Shown: positions 12,101 through 24,509 of the stretch, piece after piece
Position numbering within the stretch: position 1 is the first letter of the stretch
How the letters are laid out: each line of letters starts with the position of its first letter
Assembly (NCBI GenBank): GCA_963969595.1
Contig: OZ018409.1
Span: 46,017,282-46,081,281 of the forward strand
Source: Neckera pumila
Taxonomy: Eukaryota; Streptophyta; Bryopsida; Hypnales; Neckeraceae
DNA length: 64,000 bases
Direction: 5' to 3'
Translations under genes and position numbers: made by a program
Notes under the pieces: model-generated
Database searches by the model: none
What the model saw: only the letters and a program-made list of their open reading frames with translations
What the model was told of the DNA's origin: nothing

Positions 12101-13342
12101 GGAGATTCGCATAACACAGTAGGAGGAGGCTCTTGGGCTAGCAGCAACAATTCACGTCCATCCACGGCTAGCGCTGAGTTAAGGCCTGGAGCTAGTTGGA
12201 CGAGTGTCAGTCCGAATCGGCGGCCTCCTCAAGTTGGCTCCAGTCGTAACAACCTTCCAGAGCCTGAATCTTTCCCGGTGATAGGTGCGGGACAAAATGG
12301 AAATCATAGCAGCAGGGCTAAATCTGATACTCCTGCAGCATCAGGAAAGAATGTTGACGTTGTGCAGCAACTTAGCAGGGAGGAGCTACGCACAGCCAAT
12401 AAGGCCTTAATTGAAAGCATTCAGGCCGGCCTAAGGGGCAATGAACAAGCATTTGCGGATTTCAAGGATGTTTCAGCACGGTACAGTAAGGGAGAGATGA
12501 ACACTTTGGATTATTACAGACAAATAATAGGGCTGGGGCTTTCTCGCGTAGTGCCCGAGCTCGGTAGGCTTTGTCCAGATCCTGTAAAAGGGAAGGAGTT
12601 GATCGAGGTGCATGCAGCTCAGCTGGCTCGTGAACAAGAATTTCCTGCAGTGGCATCCGGCTCCAATTCTTCTGTCGCGACTAAACCCAGATCATCTGGA
12701 ACAGCAGGGAAGGGAAAGGTAGAATCAGATCCGAGCACGCAGACTTCTGGTAGGTTGTCCCCGCAGCTGCCTAGTAGTGAGGAGGTTGAGGTGTTGTCTA
12801 GAGACGGTTACCGCACTGCAAAAGGGAAATCTAGAGTTCAAGAGGAAAACAGCACGGCGCCGGGAGTTACAGATCCTGGCAATGAAGGTGTAAGCCGTAA
12901 GCCGCAAGTATTGGTCAAAGCGAGTACTGGATTATTGGAGCCGGAGTCTGTGATAAATCAGCAGCCCGCAAGATCACAGGGTCCAATGAAAAGTTGGACT
13001 TGTGAAACGTGCACTTTAAGTAACCGAGAAGATGCTGCGGAGTGTCTGGCGTGTGGTAGCGATGGTCCTAGCTGGACCCTCGCTTCGAGATCAGGGAAAG
13101 GCACAGCCGACATTGCCGAGAAGCGCAAGAAGAAGGTTTCTAAGTTTCAAAGAGTGCGACTGGGCGATGGTTCTGCGGCGGCGCTCCTGGACAGTGTGGC
13201 GAATCCAAATCCTTGGGGTGTCATTTCTGATCTCGGAAACCCAGCGGTGCCTCCGGCTGCTGCCGATGTGAGAGGGTTTGGTCGGGGAGCTTGGGCCAAC
13301 GGCGGTGGTAGTAAACTCATGTCGAGCAGTAGAAGAAACTGA
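9170..13342 (+). CDS. ZNF598/HEL2-like RING and zinc-finger E3 ubiquitin ligase
   Basis: Seven exons, all GT-AG with matching phases: 9170-9337, 9468-9794, 10139-10347, 10545-10593, 10789-10878, 11063-11125, 11525-13342, giving 907 residues. A C3HC4 RING lies at residues 5-45 (Cys5, Cys8, Cys20, His22, Cys26, Cys29, Cys42, Cys45). C2H2-type fingers follow in exons 2-5 (for example CEFCRKRFYGEHELYQHM and LFEYYRNYDDLE), then the family hallmark RHNATTHGGSMSRSQRNAAL. The C-terminal half is Ser/Gly-rich with a poly-Gly tract at 11978-12021 and a conserved block (YYRQIIGLGLSRVVPELGRL). A RanBP2-type finger sits at residues 793-812 (Trp793, Cys795, Cys798, Cys809, Cys812). Animal ZNF598 and yeast Hel2 ubiquitinate 40S proteins on collided ribosomes; the same cytosolic role is inferred here. 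Confidence 0.92.
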
Positions 13343-15862
13343 CCGAATTCGTTGACGGGTCCTCTTAAGTAGGAACCAAATTGTTGCTCAATTGGATATC
13401 AAGTGGTGTGAGAGGAGACTGGTCAAACTTGGACTTTTCTATTGGTTAGATCTATTGGAAGGCTCGACTGAGGTGAGACCGCGCAGTGACTGCCAAAAAA
13501 CTGTGCGGTGCAGTTACTACGTGTCCATGCCTTGTGGAGTGATGCTTGCACGGCTTCATGGTGCAAATGTTTTGCAACCAATGATCCAAACTTTGTTAAT
13601 TGTCTGTAGAAAGGCTACGGTGTAGGTACCAAATTTTCTCTCTGGAAAGAACCCATAAACTGAGAAGACTCATTCCCTGGGATTTTTGAGACACGGGTAT
13701 ATAGACGAGTCCGAGGCTATTCAGCGGTCACTTCATACTTGTAGAAGTTCATGCCGGTTTTCTGATCCGTTTCGGACTGCTTTTGTATCTTCCCGAGCAG
13801 GCGAATGCACCCAGGAATCAGTCTGCCTGCAATTTTGTGCCGTACCAGGAAATACGACCTACTTGCTAACTGTGAAGGATTCGGGTAAGTTGGTTATTCA
13901 GACTCTGCAAGTGAAGAGTTTTCGGAAGTCTCCATTTCGAAATGGAGAGCTCGGAGTAACTACTGACAATACCAGATTACCTGCAAGGTTGCAAGGACGA
14001 ACTAGCCACGCACGATGTGCAAGTTTTTAGTGGTGAGGTGCGATAAGATAGAAGTAAGGTTGGAAGGCCATAGACTGCCTTTGCCCGTCTTGTGTGCTGG
14101 TTTGAACATCAGTATTCAAACAAATTTTCAGTGACAAGAAGAATGGGAGCCGCACCCAACACACCTAGAGTCTATTTTTTGGATCTGCAATGAATTAGAT
14201 GTGATTTTCTAGACTTTGTAGCCGTAGGGTGCTATTATTCAAGCTCATAGATGCTCGCCATGAATGTGAAGCACTTATCCAGGAATAGCAAACCTTCACC
14301 AAACTGGTGACTTCGGCTCCGACTTCTATGTAAGGTGAGCGCACACCCCCACCCCAAAAGTGCGCCACTTACCTAAAACCGCCATCATCACTGTGGTTAC
14401 ATCTCCAAAATCATATGTGCCTATGTGGAAGAAATGATTTCAGAATCAATGTGTACCTATGTGGGTTTGGGGGGCCCACCAATATCTTCAAATGGGCCCA
14501 CATATTCATCGATCAATTTTTCATTGCTATTGACATTTATGGCAACTCTTAGAGCATGGGCAGATTATGCAAAGTCTCATTAGGCCTATCGATTGTTTCA
14601 TTAATGCTTTTTTGTACCTTACTGAAGTTAAAATGTGTAAAAGGTAGAGGAATGTGAAGAATAGAGGAAATTCTCACCAAACAGATGATAAAGTAATTAA
14701 GATTAAGATTTTTAATCTAATATAGAGTAAAAGTTTTTGTATGTAGGGGACAAATGGCTTCACCCTAATCCAATGTAGCACATAACATAGCAAGTTGTTT
14801 ATATCTTGAAGGTTATATTATGTTCTATTAGCATTAACATAATCTTCAATGTAATTCCATGTTAGAATGGAAATGTAAATCCTATAGGAAAAGTAGAATT
14901 TTTTTGTTTCTTACTGACTCTTTCAAGATTATACCGGTATTCCCCTTTTTGTAAGAACCAAAGTTTTTTTTCAATGTATGTTACTAGAGTGGCATGATTA
15001 GATCTCTTCATTTTGACCAACTTATTATTATTTTTGTGATATTGAATTGATCAAAATAACATTGAAATACCCTTCATTTTTTAATTTGAAAGAATTAAAA
15101 TGAAAATTCAACAAATCTAACTTCTCACAATGACTAAAGTGACAACTATAGAGTATTCTCCCATAGAATTATTTTTCTTTTGCAAGTTCTACTTTTTCTT
15201 GTGAATATTAGAATGGCTCAAGTAGATTTATTATCATAAGTATCTCAAAGGTGACGATTTATCAAAGTAAAGGAGGAAATTTCAATGGAGGAAATAACAA
15301 ACTTGAATTCTAAATCCTAACTCTAAATCTATTATCAAGTGTTGAAGCAAGGTTTATCATTTAGAAGGAATACAAAATTTCAAATGTTGAAAATCAATTC
15401 TTTCAAGTTTTGAAAGGGCATTGTTTTATTAAAGAAACAAAATAAGTGAGCCCATTGTTTAATACTAAAAGACAATGGCACCAATTTGTGTCCTAAGAAT
15501 GGAAAAACTAGTTAGTTTTGGTATGTATTTCTACCATAAAATGATCTTTTTCAAGAGTCAATTAATTAATGTAACTAATGAAGTACATTTTAATAATTTG
15601 AATGATGTTTGATATGCAATTTCAATAAAAATCTATAATTGAATATTTTATTTCATTTTATACTTTGGACATACAATATGTCCTCTAAGTTTTTATACAC
15701 TTCAAAAACTGCCATAACTAATTGAAAAGTTAGATTTTTTTTTTACCAATAAATGTTGAACATGCTGAGGTACAACTAACAAAATTGCATAAAATGATTT
15801 TTCAAAAAATCCAAAAAAATATATACATTTTAAAGTTTAATTCAAATTTATTTGTAAAGAAC
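13343..15862. other. 3' UTR and AT-rich intergenic spacer
   Basis: Roughly the first kilobase after the HEL2-like stop keeps a genic base composition and probably includes the 3' UTR; no long conserved ORF is seen. From about 14.5 kb it becomes strongly AT-rich with only random short ORFs. I see no RNA gene or terminal repeat here. Confidence 0.5.
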
Positions 15863-15866
15863 TTTT

Positions 15867-16507
15867 AACCCCTAAATGTCCAAGGCCTGTTTTGGGCTTC
15901 CTGGAATTTGCTCTAAATTGAACAAAATGCCAACATTTGGATAAGTTGTATCAATTTTTTTGGAATTGTAACTGTACAAATTCAAACTCAACATGTTAGA
16001 GATCTCATAGGAAAAGAAAACACAACAATATCACTTATAGAGTGAAAGATTATAATGTTTGACCATGAGGGTGCTAAAATTACCAAAATCTTTCAATCTT
16101 CTTTACACAAGTCAAGTCTAAAAATTTGGTGACCAAAAAAATATGAGGCTAAAGGGCCTAATTTGCATAACCCTAATAAATTTATGGCTTCTTAAAATCT
16201 ACTCTACAATTTTTTTAAATGAATTTTGAATGTGATTTTTTCTCCAGGATCCAATGTGTTTGAGGCTCATTTCCAAGAGCTCTTAACACTACAAGAAGTC
16301 AAGATTGCAATGCATACTCTTGTACAAAAACTTGAATAGAAAAATCACTATCATTTATTTTTCAAGATCAGATTTTTATGCTAAAATTAGACTTCAAGAA
16401 GAACTTTCTAAAAATATAAACTAATAAAAATAGCAACTTCATTAGATTTTATTTAACTTCAAAGTTTTGCAAACACCAGATTTGGGTGCCTTGGGCATTT
16501 AGGGATT
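15867..16507. mobile_element. AACCCCTAAAT-ended TIR element
   Basis: The left end TTTTAACCCCTAAATGTCCAAGGC is matched at the right end by the reverse complement of GCCTTGGGCATTTAGGGATTAAAA, about 20 of 24 bases. The interior is AT-rich and non-coding. The terminus differs by a few bases from the AACCCCTAAAGGACC family elsewhere in the window, so it is a relative or subfamily rather than the same element. Total length is about 640 bp. Confidence 0.6.
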
Positions 16508-16511
16508 AAAA

Positions 16512-18808
16512 TGAATACAAAATCTTCAAGATTCTAAACTAAAGTAAATGAAAAAAATAAGAATTTTATATTAAAAGTTTTATGATTTCTAAAATTTTAT
16601 TGACAAATTTATTATTTGATTGAAATATAACCCAAAGTATTTAAGATTTTTATAATTCACTCTAAAATTCTCTAAAAAATTATGAAAATTAGTGTGTAAT
16701 CATTTTATATACTTTTCAAAATTTTCACAAATTTTGTTAGATCTTTTTAATATATTGTAAAGAAAGAGAAATATTTAGAATCATACTTCAATCAATAATA
16801 TTTTACTAAGTAAAGTTTTAAAATTCATGAATTTTACCACAAATTTCCAAAAAGAATTCCCATTTCATTTCTTGAAGAATCTTGAAGATTTTGTATTTGA
16901 ATAAAAAAAATTTCAATAATAAATTTGAGTTAAATTTAAAATAATTTAAAATTTTATTTGAAACTCTTGAAAAATCATTTTATAAATTTTTTTACTTATA
17001 TCTCAACATGTTCAATTCTATTCATATAATGAGATTTTCTTATTTTTTTAGCATATTTAGAGTACTCTTTATTCAATATGAATTTTTTTCACTTTTTCTT
17101 CAAAAATTCAAAAATTCACAATAATTTTATATTTTCACAAAACAATTCTAAAATCTTTGAAACTTCTAAATGCCACGTCATTTTCATCTATGGGAAATTA
17201 TTGAAATTAGAGAGATGTTGTAGATTCCATCCTTCTAAGTTTGATGTAAAGTAACTCCACGGATTCATTGGCTATTGCTAGATAAACTACCAAGACTTGT
17301 GTTCTTGATACCTCAAATTTCCTTATCACTGAATATGATATCCATCATATCAGGCCAAGCTCAAATTGTCTTCCTACTCATACATTTATTCTTATGGGCA
17401 ATTTTGTTAAAATGGCGGTATTCCATGTACATCTAAAATTGTACAAACAAGCTATATACCATGAGCACTATGCTGTAGAAAATTAACAACAATTTTTGCA
17501 TATAGATGAAGGATTGCAAATCAAAACTTTTGCAAATAGAAGAAGGATTGTGAATCAAAAATTTTTGCATATGGATGAAGGATTGTGAATCAAAACGCAA
17601 GTGATTCCATAATTTCTAACGCATTGTAAATTAGTTGCAAATTTCAAAGATGCAAGGTGTAGGGTGGTAAAAGTGTTATAAAGGTGTTGCCAAAATCCAT
17701 TTGATGCACGTGGATAAATGGCACTAGAAGTATCACGATACTCCATATGTCATAAGAATTTAAATCAACAAAAAATATTCAAAATGGATCATTTGAGAGA
17801 TTGCCACCTCTACTATTGTGCAATTAATAAAGCTGCACACTACTAAAAATGGGCCTTCACTTCACCTTACAATTGTCCTTATAATGTGGTCTACTTTTGA
17901 GTATCTTCTATACTCATTTTCCCTTCAAAAATAGGAGTCGTTTTTTAGGAGTGGTAGGGTCGGTAGATTGCGAAGGCTGCAGATTAGAGATGCTCAGAAT
18001 CTGAGAACGAGGCATTATGAGGGCTTGATCCTTGCTGAGATTGAAAAGATTACAGTTTAAGTTATCTCAAAATTCAGCTTATAAAGAAACATTCAGAAGG
18101 CTCTGAAAATCCATGCTCAAGCTGACAACTAGATTAAGAAAAAAAAGTTTAATTTTGCCAGCTCACGGTGAACAGACAATACGAAACCTAGAGCCAGCTG
18201 ATTTTGGTATACATATGATACACTACCCAGGAGACAAAATTGACGCTCAATTCCCAGCTACTCACTGTATTGCCATTGCCAATGCACACTGTTCTTCTGC
18301 ATCCTCGAAACCGTAAAGTCCTCACAATGCAATCGGAGTGCCCCAGAATTTAAAAGACGTCTCTACCGAATCTAAACTTCACTAAGGAATGGTTTTCAAT
18401 ATCACCTGCGAATCTAGTCACAAGAACGACCAGCACTATTTACACACAAGTGACATGATCAGGAGCCTCCAACATGCTTCACCCTTCTGCCGCCCAATTC
18501 TGAATACCCTTGAATGCTGAACTACCCTTGAATGGGATAAGTGCCACAAACTGAAACCCAATGAAAAAGGTCGTAAGCATAAACGCAATGGAATAAGTGA
18601 GAAGGCCGCAGGCATGCGAAAACAGAAACACAAGATTGATACTAAACAAAGAGAAATCACAGCTCGAAAGTCATTTCTCTGTTCTATTCTTATCATGAAT
18701 TACATATTTCATGTTCCATTCCACCAGCGCATCCTCTCCCCTTCCAAAGAATGTTATAAAATCAATTCCCGAAAGAAACCGTGACCATAAATTTTTACCT
18801 TCCACCCG
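16512..18808. other. AT-rich intergenic spacer
   Basis: No supported gene. 17530-17600 contains three near-copies of a GAAGGATTGTGAATCAAAA word in tandem (period about 53 bp). A CACTACTAAAAATGGGCC string near 17842 could be a lone CACTA-type terminus but no partner end was found. The last ~800 bases are downstream of the minus-strand Usp-like gene and probably include its 3' UTR. Confidence 0.45.
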
Positions 18809-21464
18809 TCAAGTGGCGCAGATGGCAGGGATGGTGACCGAGATGGGCCGATGCTTAATCTTGTAGGTGTCCATGCCCTGCTTGTACGCCAACGCATCCG
18901 CCACCACACAAGACTGGAGCGCCAGTTTGGAGCGACCTCCACGAGGCAAGCCTTTGGACTGGTCCAAGGACATGGAAAAGTCCTGCATTTCCGACATGAA
19001 GCTGTCGAGGTTGAGGCTCGTGTCCACGCCGGGTGACGCCACTTCCGAGCTGGCCGTGGAGCTCCGAGAGCTCAGGGACGAAGTTGTTGGACTCCACTTG
19101 TTTCGACTTGATTTGAAGGGAGTGAAGCGGCGCCAGAAGTACGTGGGGGACGAAGACGCGGAGCCTGAAGTCGAGGACCCTGAAGTTGGGGAGTCTGAAC
19201 TCGAGGATCCTGAAGTTGGGGAGCCGGAAGAAGAGCTCCCCATTGGGGTGGAGGGCGAGGAGGACGTTTTCTGCGTGGACATGGTGAAGATGGTCTTGGT
19301 GGAGCGGCCGTTGCTTCGCATCCGGACCGCGTGGCACGAGAGGTGCTTGTTGTAGTAACGTGTGCCCCTCATCACCCTCCTGCAACAGTTTAATCCCCGT
19401 TTAGTGCGTGAAATCTTTACTCCGACCTCCTTCATCCAACTACTACTAGGGTGGATCTCCAATACAGGATAGTGGCAAGTTTAGAATTTTGGATGTGCAA
19501 GTGTGCTATCATAATGACAAGTTTGGAGCATATTCTACAATGTTGTGTGAAGTTTTATTAAGCATACTGCCTTCTAACTCTTAATGACGATTTTGGTTTT
19601 ACAGAACTTGTGATTTGATTCCAAGGTGATGATCCCAGTATCACGAATATTAGGACTCACATGTTTTCGTGTTCTGTATCATTGTCTCTTCCGTTTGGTT
19701 CCCTTTGAAGGGATTCAATTGAATGACAAGAGAATTTTATTACCTGTCGAAAACTGCATATGTAGCCTTGAGAGCTGCAAGCTCTCGCACGATCACCGTT
19801 CTGGCTCGAGCACCGGGACATATGCGCACTGTGAGCTTCACCTGCACCCCAAATTCTACCGCAATCAGAACACCTTCAAGATTCAAGTAAGCTTATTGAG
19901 GCTCAAACTCCATACAAAATTGTAGGCAGAAACGGTTGGATTGGATTTTAAAGCATGTATAAGCCACTTTTGAGACAAAAATTGCCACTGATACGGTTTA
20001 GCATGTACTCTTACATTCTTCTTTTCGCATGCGGCTCGTCTACCGCTATCAGACAACATCTTTTCAAAAACGTCCGTGCTCTTCTGTACCTCCGACTGCA
20101 GAAGCTCCCGGTTCACGCCCACTAATGGGTCGGTGTTGGCCACCACCTTATACCCCACTGCAATTCCATTCCATTCAAACGATCAGACGTGTCCCACTAT
20201 TCAGAAACCAAAAAAATATATATAAATACTCTCAGTGGAACTCAATCTGACCGCAAGATCGGATGCAACATAACAAGTGACCAGTTAGTCAAGAAAGACG
20301 AATCTAAAACCCTAAACCTGTAGTAAACACGGGTAGCATCGCCTCCCCATCTCGATCTACTGCAGTTACTCGCGATGAGGCCACTTCAATTCCTTGAAAT
20401 GGGAAGGCCCAACTCACCGCACTGCTCTAAACAGAATCGGATTATTTCAATTTCAGTCGAAACATTCTCGGTTAAATATCATAAATTACACCCTGAATTC
20501 TACTCTGGATACTTGGGGTCCAAATATGCGAAGTCCTATAACATAGTTTGGATGCACATGTGACAAGTTTGAAGTAGATTCCAGATTGCTGTATTATTTA
20601 GAGAAAAACATATCATTAAAAAGCGAGAGTGTGAGAAACGGGACTCGTCGTACTTGGAGTGGAAACATGCTTGAGGACGCCGAGAATGACAATCTCGTCG
20701 CCGGTCTGCACCGCCACGTTGATCGCCCAGTCCAGCGCCACTAACTTGGTCAGCTTCTTCTCCGCATCCACGATGATGACCACAATATTCTTCGGAGCTT
20801 GCCCTGCGGATACATTCTCGGACAGCACAGAGTCGTCCGCTTGCGACTGCGCCTCCTCCTCGCAGGGATCTGGAAACGCGTAGCTTTCAAACTTGAGAGA
20901 ATTCGGTTTCTTCTTTGGAGAGTTCGACTTCAATTTGTCAAAATCCAACGACTGCGTCATGCGGGTTGGAGTGAACTGGTTCCCCTTCACCCCCGTGCGC
21001 ACGGTGACGAACGAGACGGAAGGTTTGGTGGCGTCCACGGTGAGCGACTTTTGCAGGTGGAGCGACTGCATGGGGTGCAGAATCTCGTGCGTAGGGCTGT
21101 AAATCGTGTCCAGACTCGTCTGCTTGACGGGTGCGGAGACACTGGGCCAGGGCTCCGTGTCGCCGGTGAACGTGCGGCGAAGCGTGCGACGCGAGCGCGG
21201 CGTCAGGCAGCTGTCGCTGTCGTAGTTCACCTTTCTCCCCGCAGGCTTGAAAGCTCGGCTGGCGGAACGAACTACTGTGTCGACGCTCGCATCGCCCTCG
21301 GAGATCTGACGCAATCCGGAAACAGGGGTCGTCGTCTTCGGCGGAATGCGGTACTGGACGTCGTCGTCTGGCCACTGATACACCGGACGCACGGCGTTGG
21401 AGTCGGTGGACCACGAGTAGGAGTGCGTTCGCCGCGACCTCGCGGTCGTCTTCGCAGGCGCCAT
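18809..21464 (-). CDS. Usp-like domain protein without a kinase domain
   Basis: Four exons on the minus strand, all GT-AG and phase-consistent: 21464-20654, 20157-20015, 19841-19744, 19379-18809, encoding 540 residues. Residues 1-220 are basic, Ser/Thr/Pro-rich and probably disordered. Residues 226-352 form an atypical UspA-like (adenine nucleotide alpha hydrolase fold) domain: NIVVIIVDAEKKLTK, ALDWAINVAV, DEIVILGVLKHV, then PMGYKV across intron 1, VKLTVRICPG, and LAALKATYAVFDR at intron 3. These features are typical of the N-terminal Usp region of plant Usp receptor-like cytoplasmic kinases. The remainder is a long Ser-rich linker plus a tail with LALQSCVVADALAYKQGMDT; no protein-kinase motifs follow. 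Role unknown; nucleotide binding is not assured because the classic G-2x-G-9x-G motif is not evident. Confidence 0.82.
19160..19232 (-). repeat. Coding tandem repeat in the Ser-rich linker of the Usp-like protein
   Basis: A roughly 24-36-bp unit (plus-strand words CTGAAGTTGGGGAG and GAGGATCCTGAAGTTGGGGAG) repeats about three times inside exon 4 and encodes PTSGSSSS-like blocks. Such repeats often vary in copy number between strains. Confidence 0.6.
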
Positions 21465-24200
21465 GACTACCTAATTCGCACTAAATCTACGTACAACCCA
21501 CAACTAACACTGATCTGTACCAGGATTTTAGACCCTGTTTTCACACTCACGGCGCTCAGGGTATGTCAATCGAACCTGTCCATAAAATCGCACCTCCACT
21601 ACTTCGAAACTGCAGCAATTGGGAAAATTGGAGCGCCTTAGCACCAATCTGACAACAACCCCCACAGTGACAACTCTCAAAACCACATGCAACTCCCACT
21701 AGTTTCTAAAACCTCAGTCCCAAATGACTCCACAAAACAAATACCTCCCAACAGCTAGAGAAAAACACTTACATAATTGAAGTTTTGAACGCAATACATG
21801 ACTACAATCGATCAACTGTCTTTTGCATCGCCTGATGACTATGCTCGGAAATGCTGAGAACTAATTAACATTCTCGCAACGTTCTAAGATACGACAATTA
21901 CGAATTCAATCACCCAAGGGATCGATTACAACAATAAATCCTGGAAGCGCTTGAGCTCTTACTACTACGCTAGCTTGCGACCTCTCCCCCTGTGCACGGG
22001 TCGGCGCTCAAGTACAGCAATTCAATCTCAATCACGAGCGTCAGCCCTTGGCGAGCCACGCGATTCAATATATAACTCAGCGATCGCTCTTCTGGAGTAT
22101 GGACTGGATTGTGAGAAGGTCGGTCCGTCATCAGCGCCAGTCCCGTTCCAAATTTAAGCAGCATTGAAGGGATGCCTCCACAACGAAGCTGAGACCCGTC
22201 TCTAGCTAGCAAGGCAACTTCCTGGAAGAAGACCTCACCCACGACAATGCTACAGTACTGTAATAAAATCTAAAACGAACCTTCCTGTCGAAATTACTCT
22301 CGGCAATAAATTACTCTTCCTGTAGCAGAATCTGTCTACTGTAGTCGAGGTGGAAGTGTGGAACAGAGACAGACGTTAATTATTCTGTTTTCTCAAAATT
22401 AGCAAACTGGGAACCTGCACTTTGGGCAAAAATGCAGAGCTGGATCCTTCAATTCTTCTGCGCAATTTATTGTTTCCAGTGCACATTTGGCTCGTTTTGA
22501 CTTTGGGAACGCATCTGATTAGGACAAGTGAGGTTCTGGAGGAACTGAATTAGGCGGGATATCATAGTTGATAATTAAGGAGATGCCAAAACCTGATGCG
22601 GAGGAATCAATGACACGGAGGTGGACGGACGGAGGGCAAGTGGGCTGCGGCTCCTTCATGTCCGCCAGGTGAGCTGCAGATATTTGGGCTAAAGTGCGAC
22701 CGGTGGGGTCACGCCCGCGGACCCGGTACCAGGTGTGGAAAGGAGGGGCTTTGTCAACTGTGCAAGAGTACAGGGCACGGAATTGCAGCAATCCGAGGAC
22801 GCCAAAGCAGGAAAGCAGTCAAAAGATAATTTGGGGCTGGGCCGGGTGAGTCGGCGAGGAGGGTCCCGGCCCCTGCGAGGCCAGAAGAGTCTTTTCGCCA
22901 CCTTGCTGCTCAACAGCCCCTCCGCCTGTTGCTGAAACCGCCGCTGTGGCAGACACGGAACAGTACTGTAGCTTCCAACCACGTGGTGATTCCGTAGAGC
23001 TCAGCCAGCACCCTGAAAGGACGGGCGGGTAACCGTGCAACAGTGGCGATGGAGTCTCCTATTACCGTGAGAGTCCAGGTCAAGTGAACTACTCAAGTGA
23101 CGTTGCTGGAATTGTGAAGTTTGGGACCTGAATGCCGCAATGGAGAGGATCATGAAGGAGGGGGGCTCTCTTTTGAGTGGAATGGGACACCGAAGCCCAG
23201 CCACACACCCTTCTTCTTTTAAATAAATTTTCTAATTATTTTTCATTACCCCTCACCAAAAAATAATTTAAAAAAAATAAATTATATTCATTTTTCATAA
23301 CTCCCAGACCATATACCTTTCTTGAATGCAATTGATATGGGATATGTAACCGTTTGCAATATCTGTATGCAATTTTTGTCTGTTGTATCTACATGTATCA
23401 TATATTGTACCCATAGGGTGTACTCATATCCAAAGGTCAATATTCATATCAAAAAGTTAAACTCCCCCAAATTGCATATTAGCTTCTAAATGGCCATTTT
23501 ATGAATGGACCTCCAACCTTACCATGCTTTGTTTTATGACTTATAATCCTTAGCAAAAGCACTTAAGTGTGATGGTGTTTTGAGTGAATAGTCACTCAAT
23601 ATGTGAAAGTCTCTTAATATAATTGGAGTCAAAGCATCCTAGTCAAATTTCAAATTAATTTTTCAAAATCCAAGAATTAAAATACGGATATTAACAATGG
23701 ATTGTTAACAAAATATATGTGATAATCCACATCCGCCGTATCAACAACCATATCCATATCCATAATTTTGCAAATATCTATATTGTTGGATTTTTTCCAA
23801 AAATAAGTTCAACAAAACTCCACATTTTTTTAATTTTAATAATTTATACTCCTAGACAACCATTATAGAGAATGTTTGGCTAGTATTTTTGAAGGGATAA
23901 ATTATACTAGCTTATGACATGGAGAATGACTTGTAGGCCTTGTTGGCATTGTTGAAAATTCTAAATTTTTTTCCATATAAAGACAAATATGAAAAATGGG
24001 GAAATCAATTTTTATTTTTTTTGACAAATATGAATTTGTCATGAATTCTTAAAGTGTGCTATCCAATTGGCCCAAATGAATCTCTAGGCTACCCCAAAAC
24101 CAACAAAAAGTGTATTCAAATGGCCATCTTACTCACCTAAAGTAGTCACATTGTTTTTGAACATGGCTACAATATGTTGTTTGAACATGGCCACAATATA
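21465..24200. other. Upstream region of the Usp-like gene and spacer
   Basis: 21.5-23.2 kb has moderate GC and likely carries the promoter and leader of the minus-strand gene. Several ORFs of 70-97 residues on both strands at 22.5-23.0 kb overlap one another and none shows a recognisable domain or splice context. 23.2-24.2 kb is AT-rich with nothing identifiable. Confidence 0.4.
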
Positions 24201-24509
24201 CTCCCTCCATCCCGAAATAAATCCAAGGTTTCTAAATATATTTGTCCCATATTAAATTCGACATTGGCTCTCCACAACTTGATGGACAACAATTAAAGCT
24301 AGTTTGAACACCCTAAAGCAAAAGAATCCACAGATTATATAGCTCCAAAGATTATATAGCAATTCAATCCCTACAAGGGAATCGAAACACAACTTCTAAC
24401 CAACCGAAGGTGAAGAATTCATCCCAAAACTATACAAAAACTGTTATTGACAAATCTTTTGTTGAAAATTTTCTTGATTTGAATCACAAGACATCGTCGC
24501 AATTGAATA

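Noticed and set aside
16286..16300. CACTACAAGAAG string as a CACTA terminus
   Set aside because: No inverted partner or 3-bp duplication could be found, and it lies inside another TIR element.
18867..19355. 162-residue plus-strand ORF
   Set aside because: It is the antisense shadow of exon 4 of the minus-strand Usp-like gene, whose splice phases and protein motifs fit the opposite strand.
20799..21641. 280-residue plus-strand ORF
   Set aside because: Antisense to exon 1 of the Usp-like gene; its Arg-rich content reflects GC-rich codons read in the wrong frame.
22519..22982. Minus-strand ORFs of 90 and 97 residues upstream of the Usp-like gene
   Set aside because: They overlap each other and plus-strand ORFs in a GC-moderate stretch; no domain, initiation context or splice link supports them.
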